Origin: an uncultured Chromatiaceae bacterium
Lineage (GTDB): Bacteria > Pseudomonadota > Gammaproteobacteria > Enterobacterales > Alteromonadaceae
Assembly: GCA_946482615.1 (NCBI GenBank)
Contig: CAMLSF010000205.1
Span: forward strand, 1 to 6,006
DNA length: 6,006 nt
Reading direction: 5' to 3'
Shown here: positions 1 through 5,982 of the stretch, piece after piece
Numbering within the stretch: the stretch's first letter is position 1
Layout of the letters: every line of letters begins with the position of its first letter
Notes under the pieces: model-generated
What the model was told of the DNA's origin: nothing
Database searches by the model: none
What the model saw: only the letters and a program-made list of their open reading frames with translations
Made by a program: the position numbers and the translations under genes

Positions 1-86
1 GTTTGCTGAATGTGCTCTCCGATGTGCCAGGTACACAAGCAGCAATGGACCAGGCTGGTCAGGCACTGAAAAAGCACCTGAACTGA
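1..86 (+). CDS. 3' end of an unidentified gene (partial)
   Basis: The frame beginning at base 3 is open from the window edge to TGA at 84-86 and encodes 27 residues ending in VLSDVPGTQAAMDQAG and then QALKKHLN. A second in-frame stop, TAG at 87-89, follows directly. The fragment is mostly polar and looks like a C-terminal amphipathic helix. A strong intrinsic terminator about 20 bp downstream on the same strand supports this being the true end of a transcribed gene. The tail does not resemble the C-terminus of Ohr, the common neighbour of ohrR, nor that of XerC, which precedes yigB in E. coli. I do not recognise the family and assign no function. Confidence 0.6.
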   Translation, partial: LLNVLSDVPGTQAAMDQAGQALKKHLN

Positions 87-106
87 TAGCCAGCTGAATT
101 AAACCC

Positions 107-131
107 AAAGCCTCCTGCGGGAGGCTTTTTT
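107..131 (+). terminator. Rho-independent terminator of the upstream gene
   Basis: A perfect 9-bp stem pairs AAAGCCTCC (107-115) with GGAGGCTTT (120-128) around a TGCG tetraloop, and the T tract runs 126-131. It lies 20 bp after the upstream stop codon and 75 bp before the ohrR start, so it should isolate ohrR from upstream transcription. On the opposite strand the stem is followed by a mixed TTTGGGTTT rather than a clean U-tract, so two-way function is less likely. Confidence 0.92.
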
Positions 132-206
132 AATCTCAACAAGGTTCCACAAGGAAGTACAGGTAGTTTTCTTTTAAACCGGACAGACTTTCATGCGGAG
201 TGATTT
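132..206 (+). promoter_or_regulatory. ohrR leader with ribosome binding site
   Basis: This 75-bp gap must hold the ohrR promoter, because a terminator closes its upstream side. A clear Shine-Dalgarno CGGAG at 196-200 sits 6 nt before ATG 207 and fixes the ohrR start. TTTAAA at 173-178 is a possible -10 (4 of 6 to TATAAT), but there is no convincing -35 at 16-18 bp. ACAAGG occurs twice, at 139-144 and 149-154, one helical turn apart. No copy of the TACAATT-type palindrome described for some OhrR operators is visible. The RBS is solid; the promoter and operator positions are not. Confidence 0.5.
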
Positions 207-689
207 ATGAACACTTTTACCAACAACAAAGAGCAAACCCCGGAACAGGCGTTATTGCATCTGGATCAGCAACTTTGTTTTGCCCTTTATTCCACTTCAC
301 TGGCGATGACCAAAGTCTACAAGCCGTTGCTGGAACAGTTGGGCCTGACTTACCCTCAGTATTTAGTCATGCTGATTTTGTGGCAAAACGACGCGCTGGA
401 ATTACAGCAGATTGGCGAACAACTGCAAATCGCATCCGGGGCTCTGACTCCGGTGCTAAAACGTATGGAAAAAATGGGTTTGCTGCAGCGTAGTCGTAAT
501 CCGCAAAACGAGCGGGCACTGCAAATACGTTTAACGCCTTCCGGCTGGGCTATGCGTGCCACAGCAGCTGAAAAAGTGCAGGTCAACCGCCAGATCAGCT
601 TAAAATCCGGCATGGCAGACACTGAAATTCAGGCGCTCAGGCAAGAGTTGGTTCAGCTGCGACAACAGCTGAATAAACCAGAGATCTAA
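207..689 (+). CDS. ohrR: MarR-family organic hydroperoxide sensor/repressor, OhrR type
   Basis: This 160-residue protein is a cytoplasmic dimeric winged-helix repressor. In the family, organic hydroperoxides oxidise an N-terminal cysteine, releasing DNA and derepressing the peroxidase gene ohr. The signature LDQQLCFALYS (residues 19-29) holds the reactive Cys24. Tyr28, Tyr38 and Tyr49 (in TYPQY) match the B. subtilis residues Tyr19, Tyr29 and Tyr40; the last two bind the oxidised cysteine. The recognition helix is about 75-90 (SGALTPVLKRME) and the wing about 91-110 (NPQNERALQIRLT). Cys24 is the only cysteine, so this is a 1-Cys type rather than the Xanthomonas 2-Cys type. The start is supported by a good RBS. 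No ohr gene lies within the window, so its target could be elsewhere. The only serious alternative is another redox-sensing MarR of the same subfamily. Confidence 0.92.
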   Translation: MNTFTNNKEQTPEQALLHLDQQLCFALYSTSLAMTKVYKPLLEQLGLTYPQYLVMLILWQNDALELQQIGEQLQIASGALTPVLKRMEKMGLLQRSRNPQNERALQIRLTPSGWAMRATAAEKVQVNRQISLKSGMADTEIQALRQELVQLRQQLNKPEI

Positions 690-777
690 ATCGACTTTGC
701 CTGGCTTTAGCTTTGATGGATACAGTAATAAGGATTGAGGGTAAACTAAGCTCATTCTGAGCAGGACTCTAAGCCTT
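690..777 (+). promoter_or_regulatory. ohrR-yigB intergenic region, possible weak yigB promoter
   Basis: The 88-bp gap has no convincing terminator for ohrR, so read-through into yigB is possible. A weak sigma70-like pair is TTGCCT (697-702) and TACAGT (721-726), 18 bp apart, each 4 of 6 to consensus. A 5-bp hairpin, GCTCA/TGAGC (750-754 with 758-762), lies just before AGGA at 763-766, the likeliest ribosome binding site for yigB, though its 11-nt spacing to ATG 778 is long. These are sequence matches only. Confidence 0.25.
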
Positions 778-1479
778 ATGCGTTTCTACAAAGCCCTTTT
801 GCCCTTCAAAGCCATCTCTTTTGATTTGGACGATACGCTGTATAACAACGGCCCTGTGATTGAGCAGGCCGAACTGGCAATGCAGCAAAAACTACTGCAG
901 CTGGCCCCTAAGCTTGGGCTGATAAACCCTGAATTTTGGTGGCAAAAACGCAAAGAACTGGCACAACTTGACCCGGAAGTACGGCACGATGTCAGCCGCT
1001 GGCGTTTATTGTCGCTGGAACAAGGTTTAACGGAGCTGGGTATCGACCGCTGTGAAGCAGGTGAAATTGCTGAACTGGCTTTTCGTGCTTTTTATACTGC
1101 CCGCAGTAATTTAATAGTACCGGACTCCAGCCATCAGTTACTTAAAGCCTTAGCAGAACATTATCCTCTGGTGGCCATTACCAATGGCAATGCCGATTTA
1201 ACTTTGCTGGGCATCAATCAGTATTTCCAATTCGCCTATCATGCGGGCCCCAGCGGTAAAATGAAGCCCTACCCTGATATGTTCCATAAAGCCTGCCAGC
1301 AACTGGCAATTGAGCCCCAACAACTGCTGCATATAGGCGATAACAGCAAAGCCGATGTACGGGGTGCGCTGAACGCCGGTTGTCAGGCGGTGTGGTTGAA
1401 GCATGAAGATCATGTTCACACTGCAGTGTTGCCTCATCTGCAAATTGATACGCTGGAGCAGTTACAGGCTTTGCTTTAA
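778..1479 (+). CDS. yigB: HAD-superfamily phosphatase YigB (riboflavin-pathway/FMN phosphatase)
   Basis: This 233-residue soluble protein follows E. coli YigB almost end to end, starting MRFY in both. The E. coli enzyme removes phosphate from 5-amino-6-(5-phospho-D-ribitylamino)uracil, a riboflavin biosynthesis step, and also acts on FMN. HAD motifs are complete: motif I FDLDDT with nucleophile Asp16 and acid/base Asp18; motif II AITNGNA with Thr135; motif III lysine in GKMKPYPD (Lys163 likely); motif IV HIGDNSKADVRGA with Asp188 and Asp193. The helical cap is residues about 22-110, with DVSRWR (71-76) shared with YigB. The shared N-terminus supports the start although the Shine-Dalgarno (AGGA, 763-766) is distant. 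uvrD is the next gene, as in E. coli, which strengthens the orthology; xerC, its upstream neighbour there, is absent. Exact substrate preference here is inferred from homology. Confidence 0.9.
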   Translation: MRFYKALLPFKAISFDLDDTLYNNGPVIEQAELAMQQKLLQLAPKLGLINPEFWWQKRKELAQLDPEVRHDVSRWRLLSLEQGLTELGIDRCEAGEIAELAFRAFYTARSNLIVPDSSHQLLKALAEHYPLVAITNGNADLTLLGINQYFQFAYHAGPSGKMKPYPDMFHKACQQLAIEPQQLLHIGDNSKADVRGALNAGCQAVWLKHEDHVHTAVLPHLQIDTLEQLQALL

Positions 1480-1501
1480 GCCTCAATCCTATGATCAATA
1501 G

Positions 1502-1537
1502 CTGGGGCAACAAAGCTGTAGGGCTGTTGGGTATATA
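1502..1537 (+). repeat. Possible decayed right end of a second copy of the MITE-like element
   Basis: Three blocks occur here in the same order as in the right half of the 1532-1663 element: CTGGGG (1502-1507; also 1608-1613), CAACAAAGCTG (1508-1518; also 1628-1638) and GGGTATATA (1529-1537; also 1655-1663). Relative to the intact copy, about 14 and 6 bases would be missing between blocks. The last block shares TATATA with the start of the intact element, giving the fused end GGGTATATACCC. This suggests a tandem or nested insertion followed by decay. Blocks are short, so chance similarity is not excluded. Confidence 0.5.
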
Positions 1538-1663
1538 CCCAAGTTACTTGAAGATGCAGGGAGGCGACAAGCCAGTGAGACCCCAGAAGCATAGTTAACC
1601 TATGTGACTGGGGCGAGATGGCGCAGTCAACAAAGCTGCAACTTCAAGGACGACGGGTATATA
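1532..1663. mobile_element. 132-bp MITE-like imperfect palindromic repeat
   Basis: The ends form 28-bp inverted repeats, 1532-1559 and 1636-1663, matching at 22 of 28 positions by hand alignment: TATATACCC, six mostly different bases, CTTGAAG, one mismatch, TGCAG. The centre is a hairpin pairing CCCCAG (1581-1586) with CTGGGG (1608-1613) and CATAG (1590-1594) with CTATG (1600-1604) around TTAAC. The arms between are weakly complementary, so nearly the whole unit can fold as a long cruciform or RNA hairpin. It has no open reading frame of note. The ends start and finish with TA, fitting insertion at a TA dinucleotide as for Tc1/mariner/IS630-type MITEs, but no transposase is present to prove it. 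Repeats with similar TATACCC...GGGTATA ends are, as I recall, common between genes in gammaproteobacteria; I do not assign a family name. Confidence 0.8.
1581..1613 (+). repeat. Central hairpin of the MITE-like element
   Basis: The outer 6-bp stem CCCCAG/CTGGGG, a symmetric 3x3 internal loop (AAG/TGA), the inner 5-bp stem CATAG/CTATG and a TTAAC loop form a stable structure on either strand. It has no following T tract, so it is not a classic terminator, but in a yigB transcript it could slow 3' exonucleases or attenuate read-through toward uvrD. Confidence 0.75.
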
Positions 1664-1665
1664 AT
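1660..1665 (+). promoter_or_regulatory. Consensus -10 (TATAAT) for uvrD at the element's right edge
   Basis: TATAAT at 1660-1665 is a perfect sigma70 -10 made from the last four bases of the element plus the flanking AT. Transcription from it would start near 1672, giving a leader of about 26 nt to the uvrD ATG. The matching -35 is poor: TGCAAC at 1637-1642 with a 17-bp spacer is only 2 of 6, and there is no extended TG motif. The hexamer is plain to see; promoter activity is inference. Confidence 0.4.
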
Positions 1666-1697
1666 GCTGCAAATTTTGCGACAGGTACTGACTGCTA

Positions 1698-3866
1698 ATG
1701 GATGTCTCTTTTTTACTGGACGGCTTAAACGATAAACAACGGGATGCGGTAGCCGCCCCTCCTCAACATATGCTGGTATTAGCCGGTGCCGGCTCGGGAA
1801 AAACCCGGGTCCTGGTGCATCGCTTAGCCTGGCTGATGCAGGTGGAACGGGTTGCGCCTTATAGTTTATTGGCGGTGACTTTTACCAATAAAGCCTCACA
1901 GGAAATGCGTAACCGTATTGAGCAGACCATAGGCGTCAGTTTAAATAATCTGTGGATGGGTACTTTCCACGGTTTGTCGCACCGCATGTTGCGGGCCCAT
2001 TATCTGGAAGCAGCCTTACCTCAGGGTTTTCAGATCATCGACTCAGACGATCAATACCGTTTAGTGCGCCGGGTATTAAAAGCGCTGAATTTAGACGAAA
2101 AACACTGGCCACCTAAACAAATTCAATGGTTTATCAACGCCCGTAAAGACGAAGGCCAGCGCCCCGGCACTATGGATGCACACGGCGATTTCAGCCTGCA
2201 AACCATGATCAAAATTTACGCCGCCTATCAGGAGATGTGTGACCGCTCGGGTTTGGTCGACTTTGCCGAAATTTTACTGCGCAGTTTTGAACTGCTGAAA
2301 CAGCGACCACAAATCCGCGCTCATTATCAGCAGCGTTTCCGCCATATTCTGGTCGACGAGTTTCAGGATACCAACTCTATTCAGTATGAGTGGCTACGAT
2401 TACTGGCGGGCACTGAAAGTAAAGTCATGATAGTAGGCGACGATGACCAGTCCATCTACGGCTGGCGTGGCGCGAAAGTGGAAAACATTCAGCAGTTTTT
2501 AAGGGACTATCCTGAACCTGTCACTATCCGCCTGGAACAAAACTACCGTTCTACCGGTACTATTTTAAAAGCCGCCAACTCTGTAATTGCCCATAACAGC
2601 GACCGCCTGGGCAAAGATCTGTGGACAGACGGCGAACAAGGCGAAGCCATTTCGCTCTACACTGCGTTTAACGAATTAGACGAAGCCCGTTTTATTGTTG
2701 GCCGTATCCGGGAGTGGAAACGTGAAGGCGGTAAGCTGATTGAAGCCGCAGTTTTGTATCGCAACAACGCCCAGTCCCGGGTGCTGGAAGAAGCTTTAAT
2801 TCAGGACGGTATTAACTACCGTATTTATGGCGGCTTACGTTTCTACGAACGTCAGGAAATTAAAGATGCGCTGGCTTATCTGCGGCTGATTAATAACAGA
2901 CAAGATGACGCCGCACTGGAACGTATTATCAATACCCCGGTGCGAGGTATTGGCGATACCACTATGGACAAAGTGCGGGAAAATGCCCGGGCTCTGCAGA
3001 TCACCTTATGGCAAAGCCTGCAGCAGATGCTGGCCACTAAACAACTGACTGGCCGCGCCGCTAATGCCATCAGCACCTTTGTGCAGCTGATTGACCAGCT
3101 TGAGGCCGACAGCAAAGATTTAAGCCTGGATGAGCAAGCCGATCATGTGATCCAGCTGTCTGGCCTGATGGCGATGTATCTGGCCGAAAAAGGTGAAAAA
3201 GCTCAAACCAGGGTGGAAAACTTAAACGAACTGGTCAACGCCTGCGCCAACGCTACTTATGTCAATACCGAAGAGATGACGCCATTGGCTGCGTTTTTAT
3301 CTCAGGCTGCTTTGGAGGCCGGTGAATATCAGGCGGAAGAGCATTCAGACGCTGTGCAGCTGATGACCTTACACAGCGCCAAAGGTCTGGAGTTCCCATT
3401 GGTATTTATCTGTGGTCTGGAAGAAGGCATGTTTCCAAGCCAGCAAAGTGGCGATGACAGCGAGCGTTTGGAAGAAGAACGCCGCTTATGTTATGTCGGT
3501 ATGACACGCGCTATGCAGAAGTTGTATTTAACTCATGCCGAAAGCCGCCGTTTGTATGGTCAGGAGCAGTACAACAGACCATCCCGTTTTATCCGTGAAA
3601 TTCCGGCCGACTGTTTAGAGGAAATCCGCCTGACCACTAATGTCAGCAAGCCGACTCAAATGAACCGTTTTGGTAGTGCCGCCAGCCACAGCGCCTTTGA
3701 AAATACCGGTTTTAAACTGGGTCAACGGGTATTACACGATAAGTTCGGTGAAGGCACAGTGCTGAATTATGAAGGCACAGGGCCACAATCCCGTATCCAG
3801 GTGAACTTTGACGAGCTGGGCAGTAAATGGCTGGTGACAGCTTACGCCAGGTTAGAACCGGTTTAA
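1698..3866 (+). CDS. uvrD: DNA helicase II, UvrD (SF1A 3'-5' helicase)
   Basis: UvrD is an ATP-driven 3'-5' helicase that removes UvrC and the damaged oligonucleotide in nucleotide excision repair, unwinds the nicked strand in MutLS mismatch repair, and dismantles RecA filaments. At 722 residues it is within two of E. coli UvrD and starts MDVS like it, which fixes the start despite a weak Shine-Dalgarno (AGG, 1683-1685, 12 nt away). All SF1 motifs are intact: Q motif Gln14; Walker A AGAGSGKT with Lys35; Ia TFTNKA (61-66); Walker B VDEFQD (219-224); III GDDDQSIYGWRGA (247-259); IV LEQNYRS with Arg284; V TLHSAKGLEF (557-566); VI EERRLCYVGMTRA with Arg605. The C-terminal Tudor-like domain (about 671-722, GFKLGQRVLHDKFGEG) contacts UvrB or RNA polymerase in E. 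coli. Rep and PcrA are the alternatives, but length and near-identity favour UvrD. No LexA box is visible upstream. tmcA follows after 6 bp. Confidence 0.98.
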   Translation: MDVSFLLDGLNDKQRDAVAAPPQHMLVLAGAGSGKTRVLVHRLAWLMQVERVAPYSLLAVTFTNKASQEMRNRIEQTIGVSLNNLWMGTFHGLSHRMLRAHYLEAALPQGFQIIDSDDQYRLVRRVLKALNLDEKHWPPKQIQWFINARKDEGQRPGTMDAHGDFSLQTMIKIYAAYQEMCDRSGLVDFAEILLRSFELLKQRPQIRAHYQQRFRHILVDEFQDTNSIQYEWLRLLAGTESKVMIVGDDDQSIYGWRGAKVENIQQFLRDYPEPVTIRLEQNYRSTGTILKAANSVIAHNSDRLGKDLWTDGEQGEAISLYTAFNELDEARFIVGRIREWKREGGKLIEAAVLYRNNAQSRVLEEALIQDGINYRIYGGLRFYERQEIKDALAYLRLINNRQDDAALERIINTPVRGIGDTTMDKVRENARALQITLWQSLQQMLATKQLTGRAANAISTFVQLIDQLEADSKDLSLDEQADHVIQLSGLMAMYLAEKGEKAQTRVENLNELVNACANATYVNTEEMTPLAAFLSQAALEAGEYQAEEHSDAVQLMTLHSAKGLEFPLVFICGLEEGMFPSQQSGDDSERLEEERRLCYVGMTRAMQKLYLTHAESRRLYGQEQYNRPSRFIREIPADCLEEIRLTTNVSKPTQMNRFGSAASHSAFENTGFKLGQRVLHDKFGEGTVLNYEGTGPQSRIQVNFDELGSKWLVTAYARLEPV

Positions 3867-3875
3867 GCCGCCATG
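3849..3875 (+). promoter_or_regulatory. uvrD-tmcA junction, probable translational coupling
   Basis: The uvrD stop TAA (3864-3866) and tmcA ATG (3873-3875) are separated by GCCGCC only. The nearest purine-rich stretch, AGG at 3849-3851, is about 21 nt from the start codon, too far for normal Shine-Dalgarno use. No promoter can fit between the genes. Ribosomes finishing uvrD would be well placed to restart on tmcA, so the two are probably co-transcribed and coupled. An additional promoter inside uvrD cannot be excluded. Confidence 0.6.
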
Positions 3876-5912
3876 AGCGATCTGCTGCAGATTATTCGCC
3901 AGCAACAACATGCTTATCAAAAGCTTCGCTGGCGTTTACCTATTTGGTTAGCAGGTTCTGAAGCTTATACACAGCAGCAACTTAGTGCTTTAGAGCCTGA
4001 AGCTATTAGTTATTGGTTAGGTGATGCAGCCCCTGCGGGTTTTACACTGTTATCCGCCAAACAAAAGCAACAATGGCTGGGTACAGAATGTGATCTGCTG
4101 GTGGTGGATGCCCGCCATGCTGTGGACTGGGATTTAGTAGCAGCCAGCAGCGGCTGCTTAAAAGCCGGTGGGCTTTGGTTATTTGTCAGCTCCGAACCTG
4201 GGTTGTGGCCACAGCAGCCTAACCCGGCCGCCAAAAGAGTGTTGCCTTATCCGCTGGACGCAGCAGCTTATACAGGCTTATTTAAACAGTTCTGGTTAGA
4301 GCAATTGCGCGATGCTCAGTGGGTCCAGCTTATTGAAGGGCGCCATGCAGTGATACCCTTCCTGCCGGACGCTATACCTTCAGCTCAGGCAGAATTGCCG
4401 TATCGCACAACTGAACAACAACAAGCAGTGGCCGCTATTCATAAGGTAGTCACAGGTCACAGACGTCGCCCTTTAGTGCTGACAGCTCACCGTGGTCGTG
4501 GTAAATCCAGTGCTTTGGGCTTAGCTGCAGCGCTATTAGCGCAACAAGGTAAAACCGATATTCTGCTGACAGGCCCCTCGCCTGTAGCTGTGCAAACTGC
4601 ATTTTTTATTGCGGCCAATCTTTTAAATCAGCCCTATCAACAAGGTCAAAATCAGCTGTTAAAGGGTGCTATTCGTTTTGTGCCTGTTGATGTTTTACTC
4701 TCTGAAAAACAGCAAAACACTGTAATTCTGGTGGATGAAGCCGCTGCTATTCCAACCCCTCAATTACAGCAACTGACCGACCTCTACAGCCGTTTGGTGT
4801 TCGCGACCACAGAACATGGCTACGAAGGTACAGGTCGTGGTTTTCAGCTGAGATTCCAAAGTTATTTACAGCAATATTGCCCTGGTTTTCAAAAACTTCA
4901 TTTGCATCAGCCAATACGTTATCAGGCAAACGACCCACTGGAACAGCTGATTTTTAAAGGTTTTTTACTGGAGCAAACGGACGAGGCACTTACTGAGATT
5001 CAGCATCCACAGTGTGCAAGCTATCAGGTAAAAGATTTACTGCAGCAACCTGATAAACTTCAGCAAATTTTTAGTTTACTCAGTCTGGCGCATTACCAAA
5101 CCGATGTGATGGACCTCTGGGCTTTATTGGATAACCCGGCACTGAAGCTCTATACACTGGAGCAGGATCAGCAGGTCATCGGCTGTGCTTTAATCAGTCT
5201 TGAAGGGGAGCTGGATACAGCACTCGCCAGTGCAGTAGCTCATGGCAAACGCCGGGTACAAGGGCATTTATTGGCTCAAAGCCTGGCTTTTCATTGTTTG
5301 CAGCCACAACTCGCGACGCAAAAAATGGCCAGAATTCAGCGTATTGTGGTGCATCCTTCGGTGCAAACCCAGGGACTTGGCAGCCAACTATTAAACTTTG
5401 TGTTGCAGGATTTATTAAGCCAGCAGTATCTGGTTGGCACCAGTTTTGGTGCCACTTTGGCTTTAGCAAAATTCTGGCAAAAAGCAGGATTTAGCCCGGT
5501 CAAACTCAGCCAACAACATGATCAAGCCAGCAATGAAGCCTCAGTCCTGATGCTGTATGGCGGGCAATTTACGCCGTTACAGCAGCAGTTTTCCAGACAG
5601 CTGTATTGGCAACTTGCTGATAAACAGCGCGGTTTGGATCCGGCTTTAGCGCTACTGTGGGCACAACCTCCTTCGATAGACATCAGTGCACAGCAAGTCG
5701 CAGAACTGCAGTTATTTCAGGCAGGCTTGCGTCCTTTTGATCTGATAGAAACCCATCTGTTGTGTTGGTTTAATCTGAATTATGCCAAAGTGGAACCTCA
5801 GACAGCCCAATTTTTAGTGCAAAGGCTTTGGCAAAAACAGGATTGGCAGCAGATTTCACTGTCTGAGGCGAAACAAAAACTGCCCCAGCTTTGCAAACAA
5901 CTGGATCTATGA
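3873..5912 (+). CDS. tmcA: tRNA(Met) cytidine acetyltransferase TmcA
   Basis: TmcA makes N4-acetylcytidine at wobble position C34 of elongator tRNA-Met, using acetyl-CoA and ATP or GTP hydrolysis; the mark prevents misreading of AUA. The protein has 679 residues (E. coli about 671). Order: N-terminal DUF1726-like domain (about 1-165, with DLLVVDARHAVDWD at 74-87); RNA-helicase-like module (about 175-400) with Walker A AHRGRGKSS (205-213, Lys211), Walker B VILVDEAAAIP (284-294, Asp288-Glu289) and GYEGTGRGF (316-324); GNAT acetyltransferase domain (about 425-565) with RRVQGHLLAQSLA (460-472), the acetyl-CoA loop HPSVQTQGLGSQL (494-506), GTSFGAT (522-528) and FWQKAGF (534-540); then a tRNA-binding tail. 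All key motifs are present. The protein is unusually glutamine-rich, 92 of 679 by hand count. The first ATG after uvrD gives the expected length; there is no good Shine-Dalgarno, suggesting coupling to uvrD. Confidence 0.96.
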   Translation: MSDLLQIIRQQQHAYQKLRWRLPIWLAGSEAYTQQQLSALEPEAISYWLGDAAPAGFTLLSAKQKQQWLGTECDLLVVDARHAVDWDLVAASSGCLKAGGLWLFVSSEPGLWPQQPNPAAKRVLPYPLDAAAYTGLFKQFWLEQLRDAQWVQLIEGRHAVIPFLPDAIPSAQAELPYRTTEQQQAVAAIHKVVTGHRRRPLVLTAHRGRGKSSALGLAAALLAQQGKTDILLTGPSPVAVQTAFFIAANLLNQPYQQGQNQLLKGAIRFVPVDVLLSEKQQNTVILVDEAAAIPTPQLQQLTDLYSRLVFATTEHGYEGTGRGFQLRFQSYLQQYCPGFQKLHLHQPIRYQANDPLEQLIFKGFLLEQTDEALTEIQHPQCASYQVKDLLQQPDKLQQIFSLLSLAHYQTDVMDLWALLDNPALKLYTLEQDQQVIGCALISLEGELDTALASAVAHGKRRVQGHLLAQSLAFHCLQPQLATQKMARIQRIVVHPSVQTQGLGSQLLNFVLQDLLSQQYLVGTSFGATLALAKFWQKAGFSPVKLSQQHDQASNEASVLMLYGGQFTPLQQQFSRQLYWQLADKQRGLDPALALLWAQPPSIDISAQQVAELQLFQAGLRPFDLIETHLLCWFNLNYAKVEPQTAQFLVQRLWQKQDWQQISLSEAKQKLPQLCKQLDL

Positions 5913-5982
5913 GCCAGAACAAGGTTTGCTCCGACATTTTCTACTAAACTCTGAGCTACTAAAGCTGTAAGAGTACCCATCT
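5913..5982 (+). other. Intergenic region after tmcA
   Basis: No intrinsic terminator follows tmcA: the best pairing, GAGC (5911-5914) with GCTC (5928-5931), is short and has no T tract. CTACTAAA is repeated at 5941-5948 and 5956-5963. No -35/-10 pair with acceptable spacing is visible. Transcription may therefore continue into the next gene. Confidence 0.4.

Noticed and set aside
200..493. 97-codon + strand ORF overlapping ohrR in another frame
   Set aside because: Lies largely within the convincing ohrR frame, has no family features, and its start sits inside the ohrR ribosome binding site.
671..710. Terminator after ohrR (CCAG...CTGG)
   Set aside because: The stem is only 4 bp plus a bulged extension with a loop above 20 nt and no T run.
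1198..1513. Two minus-strand ORFs opposite the end of yigB
   Set aside because: They are antisense shadows of a gene with complete HAD motifs, and show no start signals or recognisable domains.
1524..1539. Possible LexA/SOS box upstream of uvrD
   Set aside because: CTGT is present but the matching ACAG half at the 8-bp spacing is TACC; the palindrome here is explained by the fused repeat ends.
1581..1613. Central hairpin as a rho-independent terminator for yigB
   Set aside because: A strong stem but no T tract on either side; it is better explained as the core of the palindromic repeat.
5909..5947. 12-codon ORF (MSQNKVCSDIFY) starting in an ATGA overlap with the tmcA stop
   Set aside because: Too short to judge, no ribosome binding site and no recognisable motif; the overlap can arise by chance.
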